64,000 bases of DNA from ZC4RG35 sp041747855 (GCA_041747855.1 JBGTEJ010000017.1:1-64000), one strand, 5' to 3'. Shown: positions 25,501 through 33,090, counted from the stretch's first letter. A program made the numbers and translations. Notes: generated by a model not told the origin, from the letters alone.

Positions 25501-25942
25501 TGGGTCCCGCTGTCGTGGTGGGTGGTGGCGTCACGGTGAATGTGGCCGCTGCAAATTGGATGCACTGCACCGGCCCGGTCTCGGTGCGACAAGCGAAGAC
25601 GCGGTACTGGATCGATTGGGCGTCGGATGGGACCGATGCCTGAATCTCGAAGCTGCCCGTGCTGTCGCTACTCCCGGTGGCGATGACCGGCCCCGTGAGG
25701 GTGCCCCATCGCACCTCTATCGGGTTTTGGGCGGTGAACCCGGCGCCATCGATCCTGAAAACGCTCCCGGCGATACCCGAGTTGGGGGTCAAGACGATTC
25801 GGGGGCCGACCTGTCCTGCGAGTGTCGTCGCGAACACGAAGAGGAACACGGCGACGAGAACCGTTACGGAACCCAATCCTCGAAACCAGGTCTGCAGAGC
25901 GGGGGCGGGTCGGAGTCTGCTCTTCGTCAACTCCCCTTTCAT
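22517..25942 (-). CDS. Giant surface-anchored zincin-like protein
   Basis: ATG 25942 gives 1141 aa with an N-terminal signal/anchor (residues 24-41), an IPT/TIG-like domain (to about 125) and a Thr/Pro linker. A long central region carries the zinc-protease motif HEVGHLAYRKH (628-638), followed by Ig/PKD-like C-terminal domains, a second low-complexity stretch and a final membrane helix with a short basic tail. This is the plan of a cell-surface metalloprotease-like protein. The frame opens further up to 26149, but that part overlaps a comM relic and lacks a signal. Its last codons are echoed upstream of comM. Confidence 0.78.
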   Translation of the reverse strand: MKGELTKSRLRPAPALQTWFRGLGSVTVLVAVFLFVFATTLAGQVGPRIVLTPNSGIAGSVFRIDGAGFTAQNPIEVRWGTLTGPVIATGSSDSTGSFEIQASVPSDAQSIQYRVFACRTETGPVQCIQFAAATFTVTPPPTTTAGPTTTSPTTTTPEQTTTSSVVVTAVIPTLPPGHGAGTDDYTWWQNTTSTFPNYPYAGPTAPPPPLDESGIPADIDYPDIRITGIEITQGMQNLENAMPLVRGRRTYARVYVDIPDDSPNITYTGETTMWPGVSGAIGVWAGNQFLGTRWPEKTYINAQQGGGERALLDDSLYFRIPQSWTNHSRLRFTAMVWASHPNTIDEEPRSDNNTKTVFVDFNTIADVTVHPVPLHMHRSYHPSDEIRVYHGLFGGPGVYATNSGGNLGAVDVVEGIYRYHPVKSVAIEPWNSVLYPIGHANGQEWNLGPCQTTLVDVIQPGNSGYRNFLWVSDASFFFDEDEEPDIADFTKPVRLVPDRTSVRVMDKTFTIDDIAWDPERGAYELRGDMPFQGSHPVVGAPVFVSGCKPGDYGQTSSYSAPLTELGINRVWYDWDDTTEFFIGMVDPSLPTYFGGLANAGLESTWLKFNDNFSGGSPWFHDGASLAGHEVGHLAYRKHVACADDDGDGQPNELKGGAIDLTHPMTDWFPDCRLAEVDPEGWFGFDVYFALWGLPSPTAISNDPAIDLPNRAYPVMSYLTPTWTDPYHWCRMLSYYGVGCEPNLVGIDWNPPPPEPTDGAYGTPTGPIPFEPDDDVFTVALVTGTVDLDTRQANLIAIDLLHDDFELPPGFEDEVLTDQTLAIEVFDANDELLYRAPLQTEVPHELTHVVQVSAEIILKNGSYYKVSMGDEAVGVFEPSSTPPTGRWIIQNAETDLVFLQWAMEDADEDEILAMVQYSNNGDQWMTLAQGYGLTEFESDDVVSGLPGGDGRFRLLLNDGWNTTVLEGPRLQVENKPPAGVILLPVAGFSFATNEEITFEASVFDVDDRGIDPENLVWSSSLNGEFGRGPSFDYGGLTPGDHEITLEAKDSAGVVSVMVIPLHVDPDVVRPLPDEDLVATVTALLQAVDDGTTTTTSIVEAGPDSTTPGPTPALWWILAGVVAVGAAVVIGSLWNARGKPPAE

Positions 25943-26049
25943 ACTAAGCGGACTAGTTGACGGTTGGCCTGGACCCAACGACCTGTTTCGATAGGAGGCT
26001 CGAGAGGAGTCACCCCGTTCGGCCCGTCCAGCGGTGGGACGACCAAGCC

Positions 26050-26136
26050 TCACCGCTGTGCGCCGAGGTACACCGGCACCTCGACCGGTCTGACCTCTCC
26101 CCCGACCAACGCCACCGAATTGGTCGCGGCATACAT
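26050..26136 (-). pseudogene. comM: comM 5' fragment (28 codons) upstream of the surface-protein gene
   Basis: The frame codes M-Y-A-A-T-N-S-V-A-L-V-G-G-E-V-R-P-V-E-V then P-V-Y-L-G-A-Q-R-stop, matching ComM residues 1-27 with several synonymous changes, and ends abruptly. The 50 bases before it match the comM leader and reach the enoyl-CoA hydratase stop. It shows that comM once followed that gene directly. The 107 bases from here to the surface-protein start hold nothing else recognisable. Confidence 0.85.
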
Positions 26137-26191
26137 GCGCCCAACACATGGGCGGAGGGCGGCGGTTTCTAGGGGGTCGAGGTGGTCCGGG

Positions 26192-26971
26192 TCACTTTCC
26201 CCGCCACTCCGGGCGCCGCTTCTCGAGGAAGGCGAGGATCCCCTCGGCGGCGTCCTCGGTGCCGAGGACGATCGACTGGGACTGGCCCTCCCAACTCAGG
26301 GACTCCGAGAAACTCGACTCGAAGGAGGCGTCGAGGGCCTGTTTGGTGAACATCTGCGCCAGTGGGGCACCATCGAGAAAGCCGCGAGCAACTTCCAGGG
26401 CGCGTTCGGCGAGAGCATCGGGTTCTGCCATCTCGACCATCAGTCCCAGCCGGAGTGCCTCCTCGGCCTCCACCACCCGACCCGATAAGGCTAGCTCCTT
26501 GGCCCGCTGTAGACCGACGATCCTGGGAAGCAGCCAGGTCCCGCCGAAGTCGACGGTCAACCCTCTACGCACGAACAGCTCGGCGAATCGACTCCTGGTG
26601 GTCCCGATGACAACGTCGCACCCGAGGGCCAGGTTCATACCGGCGCCAACGGCCACGCCGTCGACCGCGGCAATGGTCGGCTTGGTGGTGCGATGGAGGG
26701 CGGTGGCTGCCGCCTCGACGATCTTCATCAGGTTGTGACGGTCTGTGATCGAGGAGTAGTCGCCGATTCGATTCATGTCGAGATCGGCACCGGAACAGAA
26801 GTTCCCTTCTGCGCCGGTGACTACCAGCACCCGGGCTGACGACTGCTCGAAGTCGACGAAGGCCTCCCTGAGGTCGGACCATCCGTCGTGGGGTATCGCG
26901 TTACGTCTGTCGGGACGGTTGAGAGTCAGACGTCGGACTTCATCCAGATCTTCGACTTGGAGCCAGCTCAC
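26192..26971 (-). CDS. Enoyl-CoA hydratase/isomerase (crotonase) family protein
   Basis: The 259-aa crotonase-fold protein hydrates or isomerises acyl-CoA thioesters, as in beta-oxidation. It shows the oxyanion-hole segments RRNAIPHDGW and GNFCSGADLDMNRI, then AAVDGVAVGAGMNLALGCDVVI and the second-site FAELFVRRGLTVD. An Asp/Glu arrangement typical of hydratases is present near residue 140. The substrate is not determinable. It is probably the original upstream neighbour of comM, since the comM leader follows its stop within a few bases. Confidence 0.88.
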   Translation of the reverse strand: MSWLQVEDLDEVRRLTLNRPDRRNAIPHDGWSDLREAFVDFEQSSARVLVVTGAEGNFCSGADLDMNRIGDYSSITDRHNLMKIVEAAATALHRTTKPTIAAVDGVAVGAGMNLALGCDVVIGTTRSRFAELFVRRGLTVDFGGTWLLPRIVGLQRAKELALSGRVVEAEEALRLGLMVEMAEPDALAERALEVARGFLDGAPLAQMFTKQALDASFESSFSESLSWEGQSQSIVLGTEDAAEGILAFLEKRRPEWRGK

Positions 26972-27018
26972 GGGGGCACAGTACCTGCGGGGAGTTGGGT
27001 CCGGCTAAAGGTCCACTA

Positions 27019-27201
27019 TCACTTGCCGTAGAGACGCCGTTGCTCCTTGTACCAACACCCGTGATGCCAGTGCCGTCGCAGGTCGGGTTCGTCGACGGGC
27101 ACGACAACCAGGTGGAACGTGCCCGGTGGGATGGTGTTGTCACATCCTGGACAGATGTACTCCTTGCGGGCCTGGTAGGGCTGCACCGGGGTGACTATCA
27201 C
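27019..27201 (-). CDS. Small actinobacterial zinc-binding protein
   Basis: GTG 27201 gives 60 aa; the ATG at 27219 is possible but GTG overlaps the upstream stop by 4 bases (GTGA). The CPGC pair, PPGTFHLVV, then HWHHGCW provide Cys/Cys/His/Cys ligands for one zinc. Similar small proteins are widespread in Streptomyces and Mycobacterium, where they are loosely called ATP/GTP-binding, but no nucleotide motif is visible. It is coupled to the 37-aa membrane protein. The function is unknown. Confidence 0.72.
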   Translation of the reverse strand: MIVTPVQPYQARKEYICPGCDNTIPPGTFHLVVVPVDEPDLRRHWHHGCWYKEQRRLYGK

Positions 27202-27311
27202 GTCGGTAACAGGGCCCAAACCACTACCGCCAGGGTGGCCACGATGGCAACCACCACCATGACCACGTCGATCACACCTCGCTGTTGTTTGCGGAACGGA
27301 TTGAATCCCAC
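27198..27311 (-). CDS. 37-aa single-pass membrane microprotein
   Basis: GTG 27311 starts a 37-codon frame: a basic head (MGFNPFRKQQRG), one membrane helix (VVMVVVAIVATLAVVVWALL) and a two-residue tail. TACCGT ends 6 bases before the GTG, as in other leaderless starts of the window, and its stop overlaps the zinc-protein start. The same short N-in/C-out layout beside the same zinc protein occurs in other actinobacteria as I recall them. The role is unknown. Confidence 0.65.
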   Translation of the reverse strand: MGFNPFRKQQRGVIDVVMVVVAIVATLAVVVWALLPT

Positions 27312-27347
27312 GGGATCACGGTAACGCAGTACCCCACAGTGTTCGGT

Positions 27348-28112
27348 TCAGGCGTCTCTCCGCGACAGACCCAACCAGGTCAGGAAAAAGGCCAACGCGG
27401 TCCATCCGGCGAGGACCGCCAGAGCGTGGCCCGAGCTGATCCCGGAGCCGGGGAAGACGTCAGACAGAGGCCCGTCGACGAAGTGGCCGAAGAGGGCGTT
27501 GCTGGCCATAAACAGCGAGATGTTCTGGTATGTCGCCCAGAATCCGATTATCTGGTCGAGGAAGAGGAAACCGATGCCGACACCGATGGCTGGCCCCACG
27601 GACCGGATCAGGGCGACCGCGGCCAGACCCAGGGCGGTCCACACCAACGCCACCGCACCGAGACGCCAGGCGAGGTCGAGCCACTCCAAGGGTGTCGGCC
27701 CACCGGACCCGATACCCCAGATGGTGGTCATCACCGCGAACACGCCCGTTCCCACGACGTAGGCCAGCCAGCTGGCGAGGGTGAACATGGTGAGTCGGGC
27801 GGAGACATGTCTCAGCTTCGAGGGGTTCCTGGTCAGTGAGGTGGCCCACACCGTGGAGGCGAGCTCGCTTCCGAGGAGGACGACACCGAGGATCATCGGG
27901 AACCAGGTCTGTGTCGCCACCTGCTGGGCCCCGAAGATATAGGCGAACGGCCGCGGTACCAGTGGTACCCCCTCGGCCAAGTCCGGGAAGTTCTGGGCGA
28001 AGACGATGAAGAAGAATCCGAGCATCAGGGTGAGGGCGACCAACGCCCCCAGCATGATCGGGTAGAGCTTGCGACGACTCAGCTTGAGGTATTCGGCGTG
28101 GAGCAAGCTCAT
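27348..28112 (-). CDS. ABC-2 type transporter permease
   Basis: The 254-aa protein has six hydrophobic segments (about 20-40, 66-86, 105-130, 140-162, 170-190 and 228-246) and the N-terminal LLHAEYLKLSRRKLYP typical of ABC-2 permeases that move drugs, lipids or peptides outward. It overlaps the ATPase gene by 4 bases, so the two form one exporter. No substrate can be inferred from the context. Confidence 0.88.
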   Translation of the reverse strand: MSLLHAEYLKLSRRKLYPIMLGALVALTLMLGFFFIVFAQNFPDLAEGVPLVPRPFAYIFGAQQVATQTWFPMILGVVLLGSELASTVWATSLTRNPSKLRHVSARLTMFTLASWLAYVVGTGVFAVMTTIWGIGSGGPTPLEWLDLAWRLGAVALVWTALGLAAVALIRSVGPAIGVGIGFLFLDQIIGFWATYQNISLFMASNALFGHFVDGPLSDVFPGSGISSGHALAVLAGWTALAFFLTWLGLSRRDA

Positions 28113-29014
28113 GACTCCTCCCCGTTGCCGGTCATACCGAGGAAGGCGCGCTCTAGCGAGGTCCGCTCCTGTCTCACCTCATTGGGGTAGATGCCTGCCT
28201 TGGCCAATGCTTCAACGATGGATGAACCCTCGGTCCCTGCCACCGTGAGGGCGTCGCCGTCCCTCCTGGCCTCCATCCCCACTGCGATGAGGACAGTCAT
28301 CGCACGATCGGGGTCGGTGACGACCACTCTCGTCGTACTCGAGCCCAGCATCGACTCGAGCGTGCCCTGTGTCACCAGCCGGCCCTGGTTGATCACGATC
28401 ACATAATCGGCAAGGGCCTCCACATCGCTCAGGTTGTGACTGGAGATGACCACGGTCTTGCCGGCGTCCGCCAATTGGCGGAGCTTGGCCTTGAAGACGT
28501 GCTGCCCGGCAGGGTCGAGTCCGTCTAAAGGCTCGTCGAGTATCAGCAGGTCGGGGTCTCCGAGCATTGCGGCGGCGAGAGCGAGACGTTGACGCATCCC
28601 CTTCGAATACTGGCCGACCTGTCGTCGGGCGTCGGCGGTGAGCCCGACGAACTCGAGCATCTCGCCGATCCGCTCATGACCAAAACCCAGGGTGTCGGCG
28701 GCGACCTTCAGGTTCACGGTCCCGGAGAGTGGCCGGATCAGTCCGGGCTCCTCGACGATCACACCGATTCTCTTGGTGATCCGGGGCAGATCGTCGGGAC
28801 TTGGCATCCCGAGGATCTCCATCGACCCTTCATCGGGGCGGGTGAGTCCGAGAAGGGAGCGGAAAGTCGTGGTCTTCCCCGAGCCGTTCGGGCCGAGGAA
28901 CCCGGTCACCTGGCCGGAGGGAATCTCGAAGTCGAGTCCCTGTAACGCCTTGGTGGTCTTGTAGGACTTGACCAGTCCCGAAACCTGGATCGCCGGGTTC
29001 ATATTCTTGAGCAA
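28109..29014 (-). CDS. ABC transporter ATP-binding protein
   Basis: The 301-aa ATPase of the ABC-2 exporter has Walker A GPNGSGKTTT, Q-loop region VIVEEPGL, signature YSKGMRQRL, Walker B LLILDEPLDGLDP and the switch SSHNL. A C-terminal domain of about 70 residues follows, as in CcmA/DrrA-like subunits. The start may be ATG 29014 or the in-frame ATG 29002, which removes four residues. The permease is directly downstream with a 4-base overlap. Confidence 0.92.
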   Translation of the reverse strand: MLKNMNPAIQVSGLVKSYKTTKALQGLDFEIPSGQVTGFLGPNGSGKTTTFRSLLGLTRPDEGSMEILGMPSPDDLPRITKRIGVIVEEPGLIRPLSGTVNLKVAADTLGFGHERIGEMLEFVGLTADARRQVGQYSKGMRQRLALAAAMLGDPDLLILDEPLDGLDPAGQHVFKAKLRQLADAGKTVVISSHNLSDVEALADYVIVINQGRLVTQGTLESMLGSSTTRVVVTDPDRAMTVLIAVGMEARRDGDALTVAGTEGSSIVEALAKAGIYPNEVRQERTSLERAFLGMTGNGEES

Positions 29015-29036
29015 TCAGTCTGTGGTTTGGTACGGG

Positions 29037-29360
29037 TCAAAACGCGCCCGGAATCCAGTGGACATCCATGCCGGCGAGGTCCATGCGCACCCCGACCACA
29101 TCGAAGCGATCGGCCCCCACTTCTCTGGCCAGACTCGACGCCTGCGAGCGTTTCGCATTGTCGGCGGCGTCGACCGGGTCGGGACCACCAACTCTGGTGC
29201 GCACCTCGACCGCCACTTTCTGTGACCCGTCGACCGCAAGCAGGTCCAACTCGCCACGACCGACCCGCACATTGGTGGCCACGATACGGAGACCCTTGTC
29301 CTCCAGGAACCAGCGGGCAAGACCCTCACCGGTACGCCCAACTTCGAGCCGTGCGGTCAC
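29037..29360 (-). CDS. yraN: YraN (UPF0102) nuclease-fold protein
   Basis: The 107-aa protein has the UPF0102 signatures: GRTGEGLARWFLEDKGLRIVATN, GRGELDLLAVD and VAVEVRTR, with Glu, Asp and Glu-x-R in the arrangement of Holliday-junction-resolvase-like nucleases. The function in cells is uncertain; a role in DNA repair or uptake is suspected because the family often neighbours comM and dprA. It follows DUF2469 with a 4-base overlap, the conserved actinobacterial order. Confidence 0.93.
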   Translation of the reverse strand: MTARLEVGRTGEGLARWFLEDKGLRIVATNVRVGRGELDLLAVDGSQKVAVEVRTRVGGPDPVDAADNAKRSQASSLAREVGADRFDVVGVRMDLAGMDVHWIPGAF

Positions 29361-29653
29361 AACGAGACTTCTGCCTGTTCCAGTTGCTCGACGTTCACGT
29401 CACGGAAGGTGAGCACCTGGACCGTCTTGAGGAACCGGGCCGGACGGAACATGTCCCAGACCCAGGCGTCCTCCATTTGGACCTCGAAATAGAGCGAGCC
29501 GTTGGCATCTCGAACCGCGACATCGACCTTGTTGGCCAGATAGAACCGCCGCTCCGTCTCCACCACGTACTTGAACATGGGAAGGACGTCGTGATACTCC
29601 TTGTAGAGCTTCAGCTCCACTTCGGACTCGTAACGCTCCAGATCTTCTTCCAT
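29357..29653 (-). CDS. DUF2469 family protein
   Basis: The 98-aa actinobacteria-specific protein has the near-invariant YVVETERRFYLANKV and DAWVWDMFRPARF segments of DUF2469. It has no known function. It typically lies between rnhB and yraN; here yraN follows, but the gene on the other side is an unrelated membrane protein. GAGGGACG before the ATG is a likely binding site. Confidence 0.93.
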   Translation of the reverse strand: MEEDLERYESEVELKLYKEYHDVLPMFKYVVETERRFYLANKVDVAVRDANGSLYFEVQMEDAWVWDMFRPARFLKTVQVLTFRDVNVEQLEQAEVSL

Positions 29654-29741
29654 CGTCCCTCGACTCTCTATCTGCGCCGATCTTATGGCCGCCCCGACTG
29701 TTAGGTAATGCCGGAGGGCCAGTCAACCCGACCGGTTGAAC

Positions 29742-31256
29742 TTACGGCGTGATCAAATCGGGTGCTACTACCTCATCCTCCGGACGGCTCCGCCCGAAGA
29801 AGTACCAGACCACTACAGCAACAACGCAGTAGGCGACGAAGATCCCCACCCAGGCTGTGAATGACCCGCTGATCTCGGACCAGCTGGCCGGTAATGGGAT
29901 GACGATGAGCATGAACACTGTCAGCGCCACCACGTAGGCAAGTATCCAAATCTTCTTGCTCCAGCGGAAGATGACACCCCCATCCGTGACCGCCATCGGA
30001 AACAGGGCAATCGGCAATGCGGCGAGAGTGGCAACAGCCAGACCGCCGAAGGTCTCCACGACAAACAAGGTCAAGAATCCGCCTTCTGCGGGCGTGGCTC
30101 CCCCCAGGACGCTGTAGACAACCCACGCACCCAAACCCACTACGAGCCCGTAGGTGCACCCGAGCAGCCCGATCCGGGCTTCGCGACCTCGACTCATCTC
30201 GCGGGCAAATACCAGCCCGAAGACAAATCCGAAGACGATTCCCGGTTCGAACCCGACGAGACGGGACAACACGACGCTGGCCACGACGATCACCAGAGAG
30301 CTCATCTTGAAGGTGACTTGCGGTTGGGACTCCTCCTCCTGATCCCGAACCAACCGACCCACCAACCACAGCCCGAGGACTGATTCGATGAAGATCGCGA
30401 CCGTCAGACTCAATCCCAAACGGAGCGAGCCCGGATTCAACCCGAACTTCGGATCGACGAACCCCGAGATAACCGCCGTCAGAACAAGGCCGGCCACGAC
30501 GAGAGCGCGACCACTGATCCCGACAGCCGACCGGCGCCGTCGTAGCCTGCTCATGAAGCCGGACCACCGGTCGGCGTTGGCCGAGACGGTCGCATCCAGC
30601 AGGGTCTGGGGCAGCATCACGAGCGCCACCAGCACCATCGAGGCGACCCCCGCCGCCGCCACTCGGGCCGGGGTTATGTCGAGTTCTTGCATCCTGGGCA
30701 AAGACGAGATCACCGACGGCGTGGCGGCCTCGAATCTCACTCCCAACGTAGTCCAGGGTCTGGGTCGCACATCAGGATGCGCACAGAGGTCATTGGCCTC
30801 TTCCAAGCGCTGGAGCAGAGCGTCGGGGGCAGTGGTTTCGGTTCGCTCGGTCACATCCCAGTTGTCGGACCACCTGGCCACCGCCTCGTGATGGCCGTAG
30901 GTCCACCGACCGTCCAGAGAGGCAGCCCCGTTGGTGTCCACGAGTCGAAACTGGACCGAGCCCGCATCGCTTGGAGGATTCCTGCTGGGGACTTCGCACC
31001 ACCAGCCCTGGATCGTGGCCCCTTCCATCCATCCCACGATCACACCGGAGTCGTGGGTGTAGGCGGCGGTGACGAATCCGTCGGGGTCGACACGGAAGAT
31101 GATGTCACCCCAGTCGCCCACCCAGTAACCGCTGATCCGATCGGCGAACTCAGATGGATCCTCGATGTATCGGCTGCCCGCAGGCGGATCGTCCCACTCG
31201 TCGGGTGCACCCAAAGCTGGAGCAACGCCTGCTCCAATCCAGATTCCGACGAACAT
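29742..31256 (-). CDS. Multi-pass membrane protein of unknown function
   Basis: The 504-aa product has a short N-terminal hydrophobic segment and a 150-residue extracytoplasmic region with a repeated GYWVGDWGDIIFRVDPDG-like beta pattern. After residue 190 there are about eight membrane helices. No motif points to a reaction. It lies 36 bases after lepB in the position where many actinobacteria have rnhB. No earlier start codon exists in frame before the lepB stop, so ATG 31256 is taken although the signal segment looks short. Confidence 0.6.
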   Translation of the reverse strand: MFVGIWIGAGVAPALGAPDEWDDPPAGSRYIEDPSEFADRISGYWVGDWGDIIFRVDPDGFVTAAYTHDSGVIVGWMEGATIQGWWCEVPSRNPPSDAGSVQFRLVDTNGAASLDGRWTYGHHEAVARWSDNWDVTERTETTAPDALLQRLEEANDLCAHPDVRPRPWTTLGVRFEAATPSVISSLPRMQELDITPARVAAAGVASMVLVALVMLPQTLLDATVSANADRWSGFMSRLRRRRSAVGISGRALVVAGLVLTAVISGFVDPKFGLNPGSLRLGLSLTVAIFIESVLGLWLVGRLVRDQEEESQPQVTFKMSSLVIVVASVVLSRLVGFEPGIVFGFVFGLVFAREMSRGREARIGLLGCTYGLVVGLGAWVVYSVLGGATPAEGGFLTLFVVETFGGLAVATLAALPIALFPMAVTDGGVIFRWSKKIWILAYVVALTVFMLIVIPLPASWSEISGSFTAWVGIFVAYCVVAVVVWYFFGRSRPEDEVVAPDLITP

Positions 31257-31291
31257 CAGGATGAGAAGGGAGCGGCGTTGTGTGGTCGTTT

Positions 31292-31957
31292 CTACAAACC
31301 CCCGAAGCGGGAGGCGGGCCAGATTACCCAGAACGCCTTGCCGATCACGTCTTCCACCGGGACAGGCCCGAAACTTCGCGAGTCGTGGCTGAACTGACGG
31401 TTGTCTCCCATCACGAAGATCTCTCCTTCAGCAAGAGTGACAGGCCCCGTGTCCGGCATACGGGTGCCATTCGGAAGGTAGGGCTCATCGATGGGGACCC
31501 CGTCGATCAGAACACGGTTGTCCCGGATGGAGAAGGTCTCCCCAGGGAGGGCGATGACCCGTTTAATCAGGTCGTCAAAACCACGGGTCCTGATGCCTAT
31601 CGCCTCCATCACCGACCTGACTACAGCTTGAGGAAGGGTCTCTTCGACGTCGGGGGCGGCGGGGTCGCGGAACACAACGATGTCGCCCCGGTTCACCTCG
31701 CTGAAGTTCATCACCAGCTTGTTGACCATGACCCGATCGTCGATCTCAATGGTGGGGACCATCGATGGTGTCGGGATCCAGAAGGGCTGAATCAGAAAGG
31801 TTTTGATGACGACGGCTATTGCCAGGGCGGTGAGAAGAAGACCCGGAAGCTCGATCCAGAACGAGGGTCGCTTCTTCTCGGCCTGCCCTTCGGACTCTCG
31901 GTCTCCCTCGATCTCCCCCGGATCGTCGACAGGCTCTTCAGGCAGGTACGGGATCAG
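31292..31957 (-). CDS. lepB: Signal peptidase I, apparently with a CTG start
   Basis: The enzyme removes signal peptides from exported proteins. The catalytic Ser lies in TPSM and the Lys in LIKRVIALPG, and box E GDNRQFSHDSRSFGPV is present. The first ATG (31762) falls just after the catalytic Ser, so translation must begin upstream. The open frame there has no ATG, GTG or TTG. CTG 31957 overlaps the rplS stop (CTGA) and has AAGGAG 8 bases before it. This start yields 221 aa with an acidic cytosolic head, a membrane anchor (about 39-58), Ser65 and Lys132. Confidence 0.85.
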   Translation of the reverse strand: MIPYLPEEPVDDPGEIEGDRESEGQAEKKRPSFWIELPGLLLTALAIAVVIKTFLIQPFWIPTPSMVPTIEIDDRVMVNKLVMNFSEVNRGDIVVFRDPAAPDVEETLPQAVVRSVMEAIGIRTRGFDDLIKRVIALPGETFSIRDNRVLIDGVPIDEPYLPNGTRMPDTGPVTLAEGEIFVMGDNRQFSHDSRSFGPVPVEDVIGKAFWVIWPASRFGGL

Positions 31958-32298
31958 TCGCGGAGCTCCTTGATTCGGGCGGCCTTGCCGACCCGGTCAC
32001 GGAGGTAGTAGAGCTTGGAACGACGGACATCTCCGCGGCGAGTGACTTCGATCTTCTGGATGATCGGGGAGTGCAGCGGGAACACTCGCTCGACTCCGAC
32101 ACCGAAGCTGATCTTGCGGACCGTGAACGAGGCACGCACCCCTTCACCGTTCCGTGCGATGACCACACCTTCGAAAATCTGGACCCGCTCACGGCCACCT
32201 TCGACCACACGCACATGGACTTTGAGGGTGTCGCCTGACCGGAATTCGGGGAGGTCGTCGCGAACGTGCGCGCCTTCGACAGCTTGAAGATCGTTCAT
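31954..32298 (-). CDS. rplS: 50S ribosomal protein L19
   Basis: The 114-aa protein shows the L19 signatures FRSGDTLKVHVRVVEG, RVQIFEGVVIAR, RKISFGVGVERVFPLHSP and RRSKLYYLRDR. Length is normal. It follows trmD and precedes lepB, the usual rpsP-rimM-trmD-rplS arrangement, although here other genes interrupt between rimM and trmD. An AGGAGTTTCTC sequence before the ATG is a likely binding site. Confidence 0.98.
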   Translation of the reverse strand: MNDLQAVEGAHVRDDLPEFRSGDTLKVHVRVVEGGRERVQIFEGVVIARNGEGVRASFTVRKISFGVGVERVFPLHSPIIQKIEVTRRGDVRRSKLYYLRDRVGKAARIKELRD

Positions 32299-32355
32299 GA
32301 GAAACTCCTGAGAACCTGCGGGGTGGACGCTGTGGCCCCGGATCCGTGAAGTGTA

Positions 32356-33039
32356 TCAGGTCTCGGTTTCACTGCCATTCGCCAGTAGGTCGGGGCGCCG
32401 CTCCCTGGTCCGACGCTCCCTCTGGTCGGCACGCCACTGCTCGATCCGTCCGTGATCTCCACTGAGCAGCACTTCGGGGACGGTCCATCCGCCGAAGTCG
32501 GCTGGTCGGGTGTAGACCGGCTCTTCGAGGAGACCGTCCCTGAAAGACTCCCTCTCGGTCGATTCAGGGTTGCCGACCACGCCGGGTAGAAGTCTGGCGA
32601 TCCCTTCGATGGCAGCGGCCGCTGCCACCTCTCCCCCGGCCAGCACGTAGTCGCCAAGACTGACCTCCTCGTCGATGAAATTGTCGATCACACGCTGGTC
32701 GACCCCTTCGTAGCGTCCGCACACGAAGGTGATCTCCGGCAGTCCCGCCCAGCGGTCGAGAGTTTTCTGGGTCATAGGGGTACCCGAAGGGGTGAACAGG
32801 ACCCGATGGGTGTGCGACAACGGTTCGAGAGCTTTGGCCAGTGGCTCGACCATCATCACCATCCCCGGGCCACCACCAAAGGGCGAATCGTCGAGTTGCT
32901 GGTGTCGTCCCAGACCGTATTGTCGGAGGTCGACGAGTTCTGCGGTCAGGGCGCCATCGGCGATAGCTCTGGACACGATGGAAACACTCAATGGCCCTTC
33001 GAACCACTCCGGGAACATGGTGACGACGTTGATCTTCAC
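32356..33039 (-). CDS. trmD: tRNA (guanine-N1)-methyltransferase TrmD
   Basis: The SPOUT-class enzyme makes m1G37 in tRNA and prevents frameshifting. The 227-aa product has MFPEWFEGPL at the N-terminus, the knot segments DSPFGGGPGMVM, VCGRYEGVDQR and SLGDYVLAGGE, and a C-terminal domain ending HGRIEQWR. The start is GTG 33039 with TACCCT ending 6 bases upstream, so a leaderless mRNA is probable. Confidence 0.97.
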   Translation of the reverse strand: MKINVVTMFPEWFEGPLSVSIVSRAIADGALTAELVDLRQYGLGRHQQLDDSPFGGGPGMVMMVEPLAKALEPLSHTHRVLFTPSGTPMTQKTLDRWAGLPEITFVCGRYEGVDQRVIDNFIDEEVSLGDYVLAGGEVAAAAAIEGIARLLPGVVGNPESTERESFRDGLLEEPVYTRPADFGGWTVPEVLLSGDHGRIEQWRADQRERRTRERRPDLLANGSETET

Positions 33040-33045
33040 CGGAAC

Positions 33046-33051
33046 AGGGTA
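33046..33051 (-). promoter_or_regulatory. Putative -10 hexamer of leaderless trmD
   Basis: TACCCT is followed by 6 bases and then the GTG start, with no ribosome binding site. The -35 region is not recognisable. Confidence 0.4.
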
Positions 33052-33090
33052 AAGACTTCTTCTCCTGGTGGACTCGCCGCAGCGCAGAGT

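Noticed and set aside
25943..26149. Upstream extension of the surface protein to ATG 26149
   Set aside because: It would run through the comM relic and leader and put 69 unlike residues before the signal sequence.
17512..26191. Transposase or integrase for the comM island
   Set aside because: Searched by motif in all frames; none was recognised. XerC at 12.6 kb is the housekeeping type.
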